Shown here: positions 42,735-51,769 of the stretch, piece by piece | Layout of the letters: each line of letters opens with the position of its first letter | Numbering within the stretch: the stretch's first letter is position 1 | Assembly: GCA_965248805.1 (NCBI GenBank) | Contig: CBDFKJ010000004.1 | Span: forward strand, 1 to 64,000 | Length of the DNA: 64,000 nt | Source of the DNA: CBDFKJ01 sp965248805 | GTDB lineage: Bacteria > Pseudomonadota > Alphaproteobacteria > UBA6615 | Reading direction: 5' to 3' | Notes under the pieces: generated by a model | What the model was told of the DNA's origin: nothing | The model's database searches: none | The model's input: only the letters and a program-made list of their open reading frames with translations | Position numbers and translations under genes: made by a program

Positions 42735-42788
42735 ACCACAGCAAAATACGGAATCCCAATTCGGACTCTTTCATTCCGATCAATCCAC
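41655..42788 (-). mobile_element. IS630-type element, full-length copy C (1134 bp)
   Basis: Ends GTGGATTGATTCCAACG and (reverse) GTGGATTGATCGGAATG. TA duplicated at 41653-41654 and 42789-42790; target CTAG. The right TA is part of the lrp stop codon. The opposite end abuts non-coding sequence before the ASST gene. Confidence 0.9.
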
Positions 42789-43279
42789 TAGGCGGGCGGC
42801 GCCGGCGGCACGGCGAGATCGAGCGGTAGTGCGGTGGAGTGCTTGACACTTCGGAGCGCGAACCGGGAATTGACCGAGCCGATGAACGGCATGTGCAGCA
42901 GACGCATCGACAGGAACTGCTCGTACGCCTCGATGCTCGGCACCACGATGCGCAGGATGTAGTCACGCTCGCCGGTCACCGCCAGACATTCGCTGACCTC
43001 GGGCGCGTCCTGCACGAAGCGGTCAAACGCCGCGACATTGGCCTCCGCATGGTTGGCCAGCGCCACGGTCGCATAGACCGTGACATTCAGCCCCACCGCC
43101 TTCGGGTCCAGCAAGGCGACCTGGCCGCGGATGACCCCCTCTTCCCGCAACCGCTTGATGCGGCGCCAGCACGGCGACGGCGACAGGCCGACGCGATGCG
43201 AAATCTCCGCGATCGACAGCGAACTGTCGGCCTGCAGTTCGGCAAGGATGCGCCGGTCCTGGTCATCAATACCAACCAA
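42788..43279 (-). CDS. Lrp/AsnC-family transcriptional regulator
   Basis: 163 aa. N-terminal HTH (QDRRILAELQADSSLSIAEI and RVGLSPSPCWRRIKRL), then the RAM effector domain (VALANHAEANVAAFDRFVQD, AVTGERDYILRIVV). Divergent from phhA with only 83 bp between starts, so it almost certainly controls phenylalanine hydroxylase in response to an aromatic amino acid. The TAG stop is the insertion site of IS630 copy C; the element supplies the G, so the protein end is unchanged. Confidence 0.9.
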   Translation of the reverse strand: MVGIDDQDRRILAELQADSSLSIAEISHRVGLSPSPCWRRIKRLREEGVIRGQVALLDPKAVGLNVTVYATVALANHAEANVAAFDRFVQDAPEVSECLAVTGERDYILRIVVPSIEAYEQFLSMRLLHMPFIGSVNSRFALRSVKHSTALPLDLAVPPAPPA

Positions 43280-43362
43280 TTTCTGCCTCGATTTGTCACA
43301 TTAATGAAACAAAGTGGGCGCAATATAGCTAATTCTCGACCACATAGGCAGGAATTTTTTCA
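43280..43362. promoter_or_regulatory. lrp-phhA divergent promoter region
   Basis: 83 bp between two divergent starts. It contains AT-rich stretches (AATATAGCTAATTCTC, and GACTATATTATGATC just inside the phhA start). A regulator-binding site for the Lrp protein is expected here. No Lrp consensus can be defined with confidence. Confidence 0.5.
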
Positions 43363-44238
43363 ATGTGGCGACTATATTATGATCATATGGTTGAGGAACG
43401 CGAATTGGCTGGTCGGCGCGACGATCACACGATACCGCAGGACTGGCACGCCTACACGGCGGACGAGCACGCTATCTGGAGCCGCCTGTTCGCGCGCCAG
43501 AGCGATCTGTTGCCTGGACGCGCGTCGGCGCTGTTCTTGGCCGGTCTCGATCGCTTTCGGATGGCCGCCACCGGGATACCCGAGTTCAAGCGCCTGAACG
43601 ACATTCTGCGTGCCGCCACCGGCTGGCAAGTCGTCGCCGTCCCGGGGTTGGTACCCGATGACGTGTTCTTCGCGCATCTGGCCGCAAGGCGGTTTCCCGC
43701 CGCGCGTTTCATTCGGCGAGCCGATCAACTGGACTACATCGAGGCGCCGGATGTGTTCCACGATGTATTTGGCCATGTGCCGATGCTGTTGGACCCGAAC
43801 TACGGCGACTTCATGCAGGCCTACGGGCGGGCGGGCATCGCCGCCGACGGCGTCGGCTTGTTGAAGCGCCTGGCCCGGCTCTATTGGTACACCGTCGAAT
43901 TCGGGCTGATGTCCACGCCGGCGGGGTTGCGCATCTTCGGTGCCGGCATCGTCTCCTCGCCGGCGGAGAGCGTCTTCGCCCTCGACGACCCGTCGCCCAA
44001 CCGCATACGGTTCGATCTGAAACGGGTGATGCGCACCAACTACCGCATCGACGATTTTCAGGAGACCTATTTCGTCATCGACGACACGGCGGCGCTGATC
44101 GATGCGGTCAACCGCGACCTGACACCGGCCTTCGCCCAATTGGCGCATCTTCCCGACCTCACGCCGCGTGACGTCTTGGCCGATGATGTCGTCCTCACGC
44201 GCGGCACCGGCGCCTACGCCCGACGCGCCGTGGCTTAG
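43363..44238 (+). CDS. phhA: Phenylalanine 4-monooxygenase
   Basis: 291 aa (ATG 43363; ATG 43387 is an alternative). Aromatic amino acid hydroxylase fold with iron ligands in DVFHDVFGHVPML (two His) and YWYTVEFGLM (Glu). Other motifs: PVWQ-type VPGLVPDDVFFAHLAARRFP and a C-terminal YFVIDD. It hydroxylates phenylalanine to tyrosine using tetrahydropterin. Paired with the divergent Lrp regulator. Intact, despite IS630 copies on both sides. Confidence 0.93.
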   Translation: MWRLYYDHMVEERELAGRRDDHTIPQDWHAYTADEHAIWSRLFARQSDLLPGRASALFLAGLDRFRMAATGIPEFKRLNDILRAATGWQVVAVPGLVPDDVFFAHLAARRFPAARFIRRADQLDYIEAPDVFHDVFGHVPMLLDPNYGDFMQAYGRAGIAADGVGLLKRLARLYWYTVEFGLMSTPAGLRIFGAGIVSSPAESVFALDDPSPNRIRFDLKRVMRTNYRIDDFQETYFVIDDTAALIDAVNRDLTPAFAQLAHLPDLTPRDVLADDVVLTRGTGAYARRAVA

Positions 44239-44268
44239 ACTAAGGACACTCGAGGCCTTCGCGCCCTA

Positions 44269-45153
44269 GTGGAGGGATCGGAACGAAAGAGTCCGAATTG
44301 GGATTCCGTATTTCGCTGTGGTATGCGCCCGGCAAGGCGCCGGTCCCGCTCGATCGTGTCGCCGAGATCGTGCGCCTGACGCAGCAACCGCCGCCGTTTG
44401 AGGCGACCCACTGGACGTTGCGCGCGATCGCCAGGGCGGCCGGTATTGCCGCCTCGACGGTGCAGGCGATCTGGAAGGCTCACGGTCTCAGCCCGCACCG
44501 CTGGCGCAACTTCAAGCTGTCGACCGACCCTGCCTTCGCCGAGAAACTCACCGATATCGTCGGCCTGTATGTCGACCCGCCGGCCCATGCGGTGGTGTTG
44601 TCGATCGATGAGAAGTCACAGATCCAGGCGCTCGACCGCCGGTCTGCCGATGAAGAAGGGACGCGCCGGCACCATGACCCATGACTACAAACGGCACGGC
44701 ACGACCACGCTGTTTGCGGCGCTCAACGTTCTGGACGGAACGGTGATCGGCCAGAACATGCAGCGCCACCGCCATCAGGAGTTCATCCGCTTCCTCAACC
44801 GCATCGAGCGCACGGTGCCGGCGGACAAGGCCATCCACGCGATCGTCGACAACTACGCGGCGCACAACAAGGACAAGGTCCGCGCCTGGCTCGCCCGCCA
44901 TCCGCGCTGGACTTTCCACTTCACACCGACCTCCTGCTCGTGGCTCAATGCCGTCGAGGGCTTCTTCGCAAAACTCACCCGGCGGCGGCTCAAGCACGGC
45001 GTCTTCCATTCCGTCGTCGATCTCCAGGCCGCAATCAACCGCTTCGTCCGCGAATACAATGCGGCCAACCCACAGCCATTCATATCGAAAGCCGACCCCG
45101 ACGACATCATCGCAGCCCGAAACCGAGGGTTCCAAACGTTGGAATCAATCCAC
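44269..45153 (+). mobile_element. IS630-type element, deleted copy D (885 bp)
   Basis: Ends GTGGAGGGATCGGAACG and CCAAACGTTGGAATCAATCCAC; TA duplicated at 44267-44268 and 45154-45155 in CTAG. It has the same 256-bp internal deletion as copy A plus a 7-bp duplication (CCCATGA) near 44676-44688. The joined flanks read a small reverse frame (MNEDDEQRIAAHLANVSQKL, then GREGLECP and a stop) that the insertion splits. Confidence 0.85.
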
Positions 45154-45156
45154 TAG
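44298..45156 (+). pseudogene. IS630 transposase, deleted and frameshifted (copy D)
   Basis: Starts within the shortened N terminus (APGKAPVPLDRVAEIVRLTQ), reads the HTH and the first DDE Asp (SIDEKSQIQALDR), then a 7-bp duplication shifts the frame at HHDP; the original protein continues in another frame (DYKRHGTTTLFAALNVLDGT onward). Inactive. Confidence 0.85.
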
Positions 45157-45282
45157 CTTCTGCGAGACATTGGCCAGATGGGCGGCGATGCGTTGTTCGT
45201 CATCTTCATTCATCGCCAGACTCTATCGGCAAAACGGCGGTGGACCTAACCCGACGCGGATGATTCACCCATGCCGGATCGA

Positions 45283-45697
45283 CTAGCGCGGGCCTCCCGC
45301 ATAGAACTCCGCCTCCGCCTCCCGCCGCCGCACCAGCCCCTTGAGCCTGCGCCCGCCGGCCCAAACCCAGCGCCGAAGCTCGGCCGGCACGGCGCCGTGC
45401 TCCTCGCGGTTCACTTTTCGCCTCAGTGTCGAGCGCTGCAGCGCGCCTGAACCGAGGTTGAAGGTGAAGAAGCCGAGCGCATCGAACCGGCCGGCTTCAA
45501 GCGGCACGCGGATCAACCGCAGCACGGCCCGCTCGGCGGTCTCGACATCAAGGCGCAGCAGCTCTTCGGCTGTCGCCTCGCTGATGCCGTTGGGGAACCG
45601 CTCACGTTCTTCGTCCCGCACCACGTGACCGTATCCGATGGTGGGCCAGCCGCCGGGGCAGATGTAGGTCTCGGGCGCGAAGCCCTCGAAGCGGCAT
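45283..45697 (-). pseudogene. Phage lysozyme (GH24), N-terminally truncated
   Basis: Frame enters from the IS6 end as CRFEGFAPETYICPGGWPTI then GYGHVVRDEERERFPNGISE. FEGF carries the catalytic Glu of T4-type/P1-type GH24 lysozymes and GYGH the downstream motif. The C-terminal domain (ALGFFTFNLGSGALQRSTLR, VWAGGRRLKGLVRRR) is complete. Only the first few residues are missing, replaced by the IS6 terminus at 45698. It shows that a phage lysis module once lay here. Confidence 0.75.
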
Positions 45698-46492
45698 TGT
45701 CAGACTAACTGGGTAGGGCCTATAGAACCTATGATTGAGGACCCTCAGGCCACGAGTTGACACCACTCGGCCAGGGCGGTGGTTCGGGCTTGTTTGAAAA
45801 TGTTGCGGCGGTTGAAATGGCGTTGGTGGTTGAAGTGGTTGTGGATCGAGGCGTGGACGGAAGCGAATTTCTGCAGGGTCTTGATGTCTCTGAACCGCGC
45901 CACCGCCCCTTCCCGCCTTCGAAACGGCTGGTGCGAGTTTTCCGCCCGGTTGTTGAGCCAACGACCGCAGGTCTGGGCGGCCGCATTACTGATCGCATTC
46001 ATCGCAGCACGGCATGACCGCAGCCTGTCCGTGACGATGGAATCCGGACGGCCATAACGTTTCATCGCGGGCTTCAGAAACTTAAGCGCAGCCCTGCGAT
46101 CCCGCCGTTTCGTCGCAAAAACCTCGATCACCTCCCCTTCATGATCGACCGCCCGCCACAGGTAATGTGTCTCGCCGTTGATGCGGACAAACACCTCATC
46201 AAGATGCCAGCGCCAGTTCGACCAGTTGCGCCGGCCTACCCGCCGCCGCCTGATCTCGCCGGCAAACAGCGGACCAAAGCGGCTCCACCAGTGTCGCACG
46301 GTCTCATGGCAGATGTCGATGCCACGCTCGAATAGCAGATCTTCGACCTGTCTCAACGACAACGGGTAGCGGACATACATCATCACCGCGAGGCCGATGA
46401 CCTCGGGCGAACTGTTGAAATAGCGGAAGGGATCTCGCATCCGGCAAAACTATGGACGCCACATCTGCACATCATTCCACTTTTGTCTGACA
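45698..46492 (-). mobile_element. IS6-family element (795 bp)
   Basis: Inverted repeats TGTCAGAC (45698-45705 and, reversed, 46485-46492). No target duplication is visible (left flank GCGGCAT, right flank CCGCCCC), as expected if IS6-type replicative recombination deleted the DNA between two copies. It truncates the lysozyme gene. Confidence 0.8.
45745..46440 (-). CDS. IS6-family transposase
   Basis: 231 aa. Opens with a short N-terminal segment (VMMYVRYPLSLRQVEDLLFE), then ERGIDICHETVRHWWSRFGP. The DDE residues are in WHLDEVFVRINGE (first Asp), SIVTDRLRSCRAA (second Asp) and HQPFRRREGAVARFRD with a downstream Glu. It carries out cointegrate-type replicative transposition typical of the IS6 family. 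Intact. Confidence 0.9.
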   Translation of the reverse strand: MRDPFRYFNSSPEVIGLAVMMYVRYPLSLRQVEDLLFERGIDICHETVRHWWSRFGPLFAGEIRRRRVGRRNWSNWRWHLDEVFVRINGETHYLWRAVDHEGEVIEVFATKRRDRRAALKFLKPAMKRYGRPDSIVTDRLRSCRAAMNAISNAAAQTCGRWLNNRAENSHQPFRRREGAVARFRDIKTLQKFASVHASIHNHFNHQRHFNRRNIFKQARTTALAEWCQLVA

Positions 46493-46536
46493 CCGCCCCT
46501 GGGTTGACGATTCCGGTTGCGGTTTGACTACGCCGG

Positions 46537-46914
46537 TCACGACGTGCCGAGCGCGGTGGCGGTCAACAATTCATTGACGACATCGAACTGCCGCGCCCGC
46601 TCCGCGGCCGCTGTCGGGTGTTCAAAGTTCAGGTCATCGTCTTCAATGACGGCCAAGGCGGACTCACGATGCTCGCGCTCGATGCGTGCGAGGTGCGCTT
46701 GTAGCTCTTGCGCCGTGAACATTTGCCGCACCCGGGACACAAACCGGGGCAGTTCGCGGGCGAATTCGGGGTGCTGGGCGGCCGCTTCGGCGAAGTGCAG
46801 CAGTTTCTCGGAGATCACGTAATCGAAGGCCGCCTTGATACCATACCGTAGCTTGATGGTCTCGGCGGCGTCACACAGCTCCATCCACTTATGATGCCAA
46901 TTGCGGTCCCTCAT
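46537..46914 (-). CDS. Hypothetical helical protein
   Basis: 125 aa (NWHHKWMELCDAAETIKLRY, then EHRESALAVIEDDDLNFEHP). Helical, with no motif I can name. It has phage-like composition and lies between the IS6 element and the tRNA-fMet fragment, in what looks like a mosaic of mobile pieces. Confidence 0.5.
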   Translation of the reverse strand: MRDRNWHHKWMELCDAAETIKLRYGIKAAFDYVISEKLLHFAEAAAQHPEFARELPRFVSRVRQMFTAQELQAHLARIEREHRESALAVIEDDDLNFEHPTAAAERARQFDVVNELLTATALGTS

Positions 46915-47090
46915 CCGCCGGCTCTCCCTTCCCCTCCGCCATCGCGCAATCGATTACACCAATGCGAGTTCCGCTCTGCGCGCCCCATCTTAACTATTGA
47001 AAAGCTTCGTTACATGCGCGGCAACGGCGTCCCGGCTTAATATGTTCCCTAACCTTCTCCCCGGTGCGGTCCCAGGCACATCCAGGACAA

Positions 47091-47136
47091 CCTCATAACC
47101 TGAAGGTCGTAGGTTCAAATCCAACCCCCGTAACCA
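47091..47136 (+). repeat. Degenerate 3' half of tRNA-fMet (attachment-site remnant)
   Basis: CCTCATAACCTGAAGGTCGT, then AGGTTCAAATCCAACCCCCG and TAACCA, matching the anticodon loop (CAT), variable loop, T arm and CCA end of bacterial initiator tRNA with only a few differences. The 5' half is not tRNA. Integrases that use tRNA 3' ends leave such duplicated ends, so this marks one end of an integrated element; the partner site is not in the window. Confidence 0.75.
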
Positions 47137-47295
47137 AATAAATCCCTCTAAGTCAATGACTTAGATGGCTTTTGTTTTGACCGCTTGATCAGGATTCCCG
47201 CTCGGGGGAGCACGGGGGGAGCAAGAGGGTGCGAAAATCTGCGCGTCTCCGGGAGGCCGCGCGCGCTGCGGGAGTAGGTGTCGCCATCCCGGTCA

Positions 47296-47430
47296 GTATC
47301 CGTTCCGTCAGACCGTGGAAACATCCGACCCGGGGAGATAGGTCGGAGCGCGCAGCCGAGCGGTTCGTCCGATAGCGGCCGTTCACTACCTCGGCGCTCC
47401 CGGACCATCACAGCTTGACGGAACGGATAC
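47296..47430. repeat. 135-bp element with 15-bp terminal inverted repeats
   Basis: GTATCCGTTCCGTCA (47296-47310) and TGACGGAACGGATAC (47416-47430) are perfect reverse complements 105 bp apart. Inside, TCCGACC and GGTCGGA form another hairpin around 10 nt, and GAGCGC and CTCGGCGCTC give a third dyad. No gene covers it. Either a miniature inverted-repeat element or a folded RNA upstream of the AAA-TOPRIM gene. Confidence 0.55.
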
Positions 47431-48644
47431 GAGATTTGTACTCCGAAGGCAAACGGAGCATCGGAGTAAGGTTGGGGTTGGGACCATCCGAGCGGCCGGT
47501 AGTGACGATTGGACGGGTCGATACAGAGACGGATTGCAGCTAGGGTGATCGGATGCGGATAAGAAACATACGCTTGAAGAACTACAAGCGATTCACCGAG
47601 CTCACGATAGCCGACCTACCCGCAACAGCGAGGCTCGTGGTACTCGTCGGCCCGAACGGCACTGGTAAGTCGTCGGTCTTCGATTCGTTACTGCTGAAGG
47701 CCAGCGCGGCCGTCAACAACCAGCGACTCTCCGGGAACACCGAGCAGTACTACGAGAAGGTGGTGCAGTCCAATAACACCCATGAGGTCGCGCGCCGCGT
47801 CCAGATCGAGTTCCATGACGCCGGTGAGGGCGAAGTGGACTGGAGGTCCGCGTTCCAGGTGCGATCGGCGTACCGGAACGAGTCGGACTTCCGCATCGAG
47901 CACCTGCGGGCGACGAGGCCGGAAGACGCAGGGCCCCGCCTGGCTCGCATCATTGATCCTGACGCATCCGTCTCGAGGAACTATGAGCGGATGGCATGGA
48001 AGAGGATGCAGGATCTGGACCAGGATGCTCCAGAGGAACTCACGATCGGCGAGTACCGAAGAAAATCCCTGGGTGAATTGCAGACGGCCATGCGTGGCCT
48101 TTTCTCCGACCCGAGCCTCTCGCTGCAGGATTTCGGCGGGATCCAGGCGGGTTCATTTCGGTTTTCAAAGGGCGACGTCACCGACTTCCACTACAAGAAT
48201 CTCTCCGGCGGAGAGAAGGCGGCGTTCGACATCCTCCTCGACGTGTTCCTGAAACGGGACGAGGCTAAGGAGGCGGTGTTCTGCATTGACGAACCGGAAC
48301 TGCATTTAGCGACGGGTCTTCAGGGACCGCTGATCGCGTCGGTCCTCGCGTTGCTTGGGGAGGCGTCGCAGTTGTGGATCGCAACGCATTCGATCGGTGT
48401 CGTCAGGGAAGCATACAGGATGCTGCTGGACCGACCCGGGGAAGTCGTGTTCTTGGACTTTTCGGGCACGGACTTCGATGGCTCGATCACCGTAACGCCC
48501 AGCACTCCCAATAGAGTGTTCTGGGACAACATGTACAAGGTCGCCCTCGACGACTTGTCCTCTCTCGTCGCACCACACCGTGTCGTCATATGCGAAGGCA
48601 GCAAGGACAAGCATGTGAACGCGTTTGACGCACGATGTTACAAC

Positions 48645-49746
48645 CGTGCCTATCCGGTTAATTCGTACACCCACTACATGTAGGATGCTTCCACTCGCCG
48701 GAATATAGCTCGGCGTAGGTTGGAGCCTCGGCCTCTCCTGCGATTCCGAGCAATGAGCGGAAGGCGTTGAACGGGTAAAACCGCCTGTTGAAGCGGAACG
48801 TGAACTCATTGAGGTAGGCTTGTAGATGCTTTGCGCTCACGCCATGGTGGATGCCACTGAGCCAATTCTTCAGGTTGCTGAAGACGAGGTGGATGATCGG
48901 CATGAACTCTTCGGCCACCTCGGGGTCGCCGCATTCGGCAATGGCGTGGTGATCACAGCCGCGTGTCCGCAAGCTGCCATAGCCACTCCAATCGTCGGTG
49001 ACGATCAGCGACCCCGGCATAACGGCGTTCTCGACGAAGCCACATAGCGAATCGGCGCTGCGGTCGGCAGCGACGGACAGCCGCACACGCCCGGCGTAGC
49101 GGCCATCCTTCCGCTTGTCCTGCGCGGTGCCGGGCTCCCTGTGGCTGACTTCGACGGCAGCAGCCACCAGCGTCTTGTGGTGAACGCCTCGGCCTTCACC
49201 ACGCATCCGGCCTCCAACATAGGTTTCGTCCACCTCGACATGCTCTCCTGCCCTGGCACCGATCCGATCCTGATCGGGCCGCACCATACCCGCGCGGAGC
49301 TTATGCAGGATGCCGAAGGCGGTTTCGTACCGCGTCAGCCCAAGCTGCCGCTGAAACTGCACCGCCGACATGCCCGGCGTCTGGCTGGCGACCAGATAGG
49401 CGGCCCAAAACCACGTGCTCAAAGGCGTGTGGCTGCGCTCCATGACCGTGCCGACGGTCAATCCCGTCTGGCGGCGGCAAGCGCGACAGGTCAGGACGCC
49501 AGGCCGCGTGGCGATGCGGAAAGGTTCACCCACGACGCCGCAGCGCGGGCAGGCGAACCCGTCACCCCAGCGAGCCCTTTCCAGGTAGGCGGCGCACGCC
49601 GCATCGTCGGAGAAAAGTCGCTGAAACTCGGGGAGGGATTGCGGGAAGGGCAGGTCGGTGCGGTCGAGAACGTCCATGACCCACTATCCGTTGTACGCAC
49701 ACAACCTATCCCTAGTGCGCGTGTATGCGTCAAGCGGATAGGCACG
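48645..49746 (-). mobile_element. IS1595-type element (1102 bp) in AAA-TOPRIM gene
   Basis: The ends CGTGCCTATCCGGTTAATTC and (reverse) CGTGCCTATCCGCTTGACGC are inverted repeats. They are flanked by the perfect 8-bp direct repeat GTTACAAC at 48637-48644 and 49747-49754. The 8-bp duplication fits the IS1595 family. The neat duplication shows insertion by transposition rather than recombination and suggests a recent event. Confidence 0.9.
48658..49677 (-). CDS. IS1595-family (ISXO2-like) transposase
   Basis: 339 aa. N-terminal zinc ribbon (CPRCGVVGEPF, then CRACRRQTGL), a middle HTH-like segment, and the catalytic domain VEVDETYVGG, LIVTDDWSGYG and a C-terminal HLQAYLNEFTFRFNRR with Glu. This is the ISXO2/IS1595 arrangement. 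Intact and potentially active. Confidence 0.9.
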   Translation of the reverse strand: MDVLDRTDLPFPQSLPEFQRLFSDDAACAAYLERARWGDGFACPRCGVVGEPFRIATRPGVLTCRACRRQTGLTVGTVMERSHTPLSTWFWAAYLVASQTPGMSAVQFQRQLGLTRYETAFGILHKLRAGMVRPDQDRIGARAGEHVEVDETYVGGRMRGEGRGVHHKTLVAAAVEVSHREPGTAQDKRKDGRYAGRVRLSVAADRSADSLCGFVENAVMPGSLIVTDDWSGYGSLRTRGCDHHAIAECGDPEVAEEFMPIIHLVFSNLKNWLSGIHHGVSAKHLQAYLNEFTFRFNRRFYPFNAFRSLLGIAGEAEAPTYAELYSGEWKHPTCSGCTN

Positions 49747-50261
49747 GTTACAACCAGTTGTTCGCCAGCGAGTTCCCGGAAACGCTCTTCATATCCCAGG
49801 GTGGATCCCGCGAGGTGATCCAGTCCGAGCACTTGGTCACCATTCTGCAATCCATCGCGCGCGGCATCAACGTGCAGAAGCTGATCGATAGGGACGACAT
49901 GACTGACGAGGAGAGAGCACGAAAGATCGAGCAGGGGATCCGTGTGCTTCGTCGACGGGAGCTCGAGGAGTATCTCTACGATCCAGAGGTCTTACGCACG
50001 TTCCTCCAGACGGAGGGTTGCGAGGAAGCCGTGGTGGAGACGGTCCTGAGCAGAAGGGAGTCGCTGTTGAACGGGCAGTTCGGACCGAAGAACATCAAGG
50101 ATGTGTCCCAAGACCTATTCGCGGCAATTGGCAACGATACGGGGTTGCCGAACCTCGGGAACAAACGGGAGGAGTTTGCGTCGCAGTTCCTAGTTCCAGC
50201 GCTCCGCAAAACTCACGTCGTGTACCAGGAACTCCAGGAGGACGTGTTCGATTGGGACTGA

Positions 50262-50467
50262 CTCTGAACGCGGTGAATTCGCAAGCATGGTTCCCGCATC
50301 GAAACGACGGCAGCCGAGGCGGCCGGTGAGCGATCGCCGCACTTCACTTGAGACAGGATTGGAAACGCACACTCAATCGCTAAACTTTCGCTGCGCTCCG
50401 AGTATGCGTGTATGCGCGCCATCAAGCGGACGACCATCTCCACGCCTTGTCGGAACGCTTACCCCGG
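50262..50467. other. Intergenic region
   Basis: About 206 bp between the AAA-TOPRIM stop and the dinB stop. No gene or clear terminator seen. Both genes read toward this region. Confidence 0.4.
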
Positions 50468-51753
50468 TCAGTCCTTGGTCGGGCCTTGGCCGCTGACCCG
50501 GACGCCGAAGCCGCGGCCCTTGATCACGGCCTCTTCGCCGAAGCGTTCCTGTAGCCGATGGAGCGTGCTCTCGATCTTGCAGTCTCCAGTGGCCTCTCCC
50601 TGAAAGAGGTCGGCCTGGGCGACCACGTTCACGTCCGAGAGGCCATTGGCGCCGATGCCGATGAGCCGGAAGGCGCGCCCGTCGGTCTCACGTCGGAGCA
50701 GTGGTTCGGCCGCCCGGAACAGCACCTCGGCGGATTGGCTCGGCTGCGCAAGGCGGTGGCTGCGGGTGATGAGCCGGAACTCGGCGGTCTTGAGCTTCAG
50801 GGTGACGCCGGCGCCGGCCAAGGCGGTCCGCCTGAGCCGCCGCGACACTTTCTCGGAAAGCCGCCACAGGATCGGGCGCAGGTGGTCGAAGTCGGCGAGG
50901 TCGGCGTCGAGGGTGATCTCCGAGGAGATGCTCTTGGTCTCGCGATCGGGATTGACGGCGCGGTCATCCTCGCCCCTCGCGAAGGAATGAAGGCGACGGC
51001 CGATCTTGCCGTAGCGGGCGACAAGCTCGTCCTCGGGCAGCCGGGCGAACTCACCGATCAGGGTGATGCCGTCACGCGCAAGGCGCTGCTGCATGGCCTT
51101 GCCCACACCCCACAGCAGCGTGACCGGCTTGTCGGCGAGGAAACGGAGCGCCTCGGCCCGCCGATCGCCGCGAAGCCGCGCGGCTTGTCGAGGTCCGAGG
51201 CGATCTTGGCGAGGAACTTGTTGTAGCTCAGGCCGATCGAGACGGTGAGGGCGAGCTTGTTCTCGATCTCCCGTGCCAAGGCTGCCAGCGTCTCCGCCGG
51301 GGCACCCTGGTGCAACGATTCCGTGCCGCTCAGGTCCATGAAGGCCTCGTCGATGGAAAGCGGCTCGACGAGCGGCGTCAGCGCCTGCATCATGGCGCGC
51401 ACCTCGCGGCCCACGGCGGCGTATTTGGCCATGTCGGGCTTGATGACCATGGCCTCGGGGCAGAGCTTCAGCGCCCTGTGCATGGGCATCGCCGAGCGCA
51501 CGCCGTAGGGGCGCGCCGTGTAGCAGGCGGCCGCCACCACGCCGCGGTGCCGGCCGCCGACGATGACCGGCTTGTCGGCGAGCTCCGGCCGGTCGCGCTT
51601 TTCAATCGAGGCGTAGAAGGCATCGCAGTCGAGGTGACCGATGGCGAGGTCGAAGAGCTCGTCGTGATGCACAAGACGATGCGAACCGCAATCGGCGCAG
51701 ATCCCGGTGTCCTGGTCGGGCTTATGGCCGCAGTCTCGGCACAGCGCCGGCAT
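50468..51753 (-). pseudogene. dinB: DNA polymerase IV with zinc ribbon, frameshifted
   Basis: From ATG 51753: an N-terminal zinc ribbon (CRDCGHKPDQDTGICADCGS), then the palm/catalytic region HLDCDAFYASIEKRDRPELA, CYTARPYGVRSAM and SIDEAFMDLSG (three acidic residues). The frame breaks near 51160 after RGFAAIGG; the +1 frame continues AEALRFLADKPVTLLWGVG and the little finger to the stop at 50468. A single base change in the GGCGGG run would repair it. Translesion synthesis polymerase of a mobile or UV-inducible type; probably inactive as read. Confidence 0.82.
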
Positions 51754-51769
51754 GGTCGATGTCGTCCGC

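Larger units (their letters stand above)
47553..50261 (+). pseudogene. AAA-TOPRIM (OLD/PARIS-like) nuclease gene split by an IS
   Basis: Part 1 (47553-48644): ABC-type ATPase with Walker A GPNGTGKSSVFDSLL, signature LSGGEKAAFDILL, Walker B VFCIDEPELHL and IATHSIGVVREA. It ends with VVICEGSKDKHVNAFDARCYN, where EGS is the first TOPRIM Glu. Part 2 (49755-50261) continues in frame with QLFASEFPETLFISQGGSRE and VQKLIDRDDMTDEER, the DxD. Removing the IS and one 8-bp repeat gives one 532-codon frame. The architecture resembles OLD and the ATPase/DUF4435-type TOPRIM of PARIS anti-phage systems. It stands alone near a tRNA-derived integration site. Confidence 0.8.
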
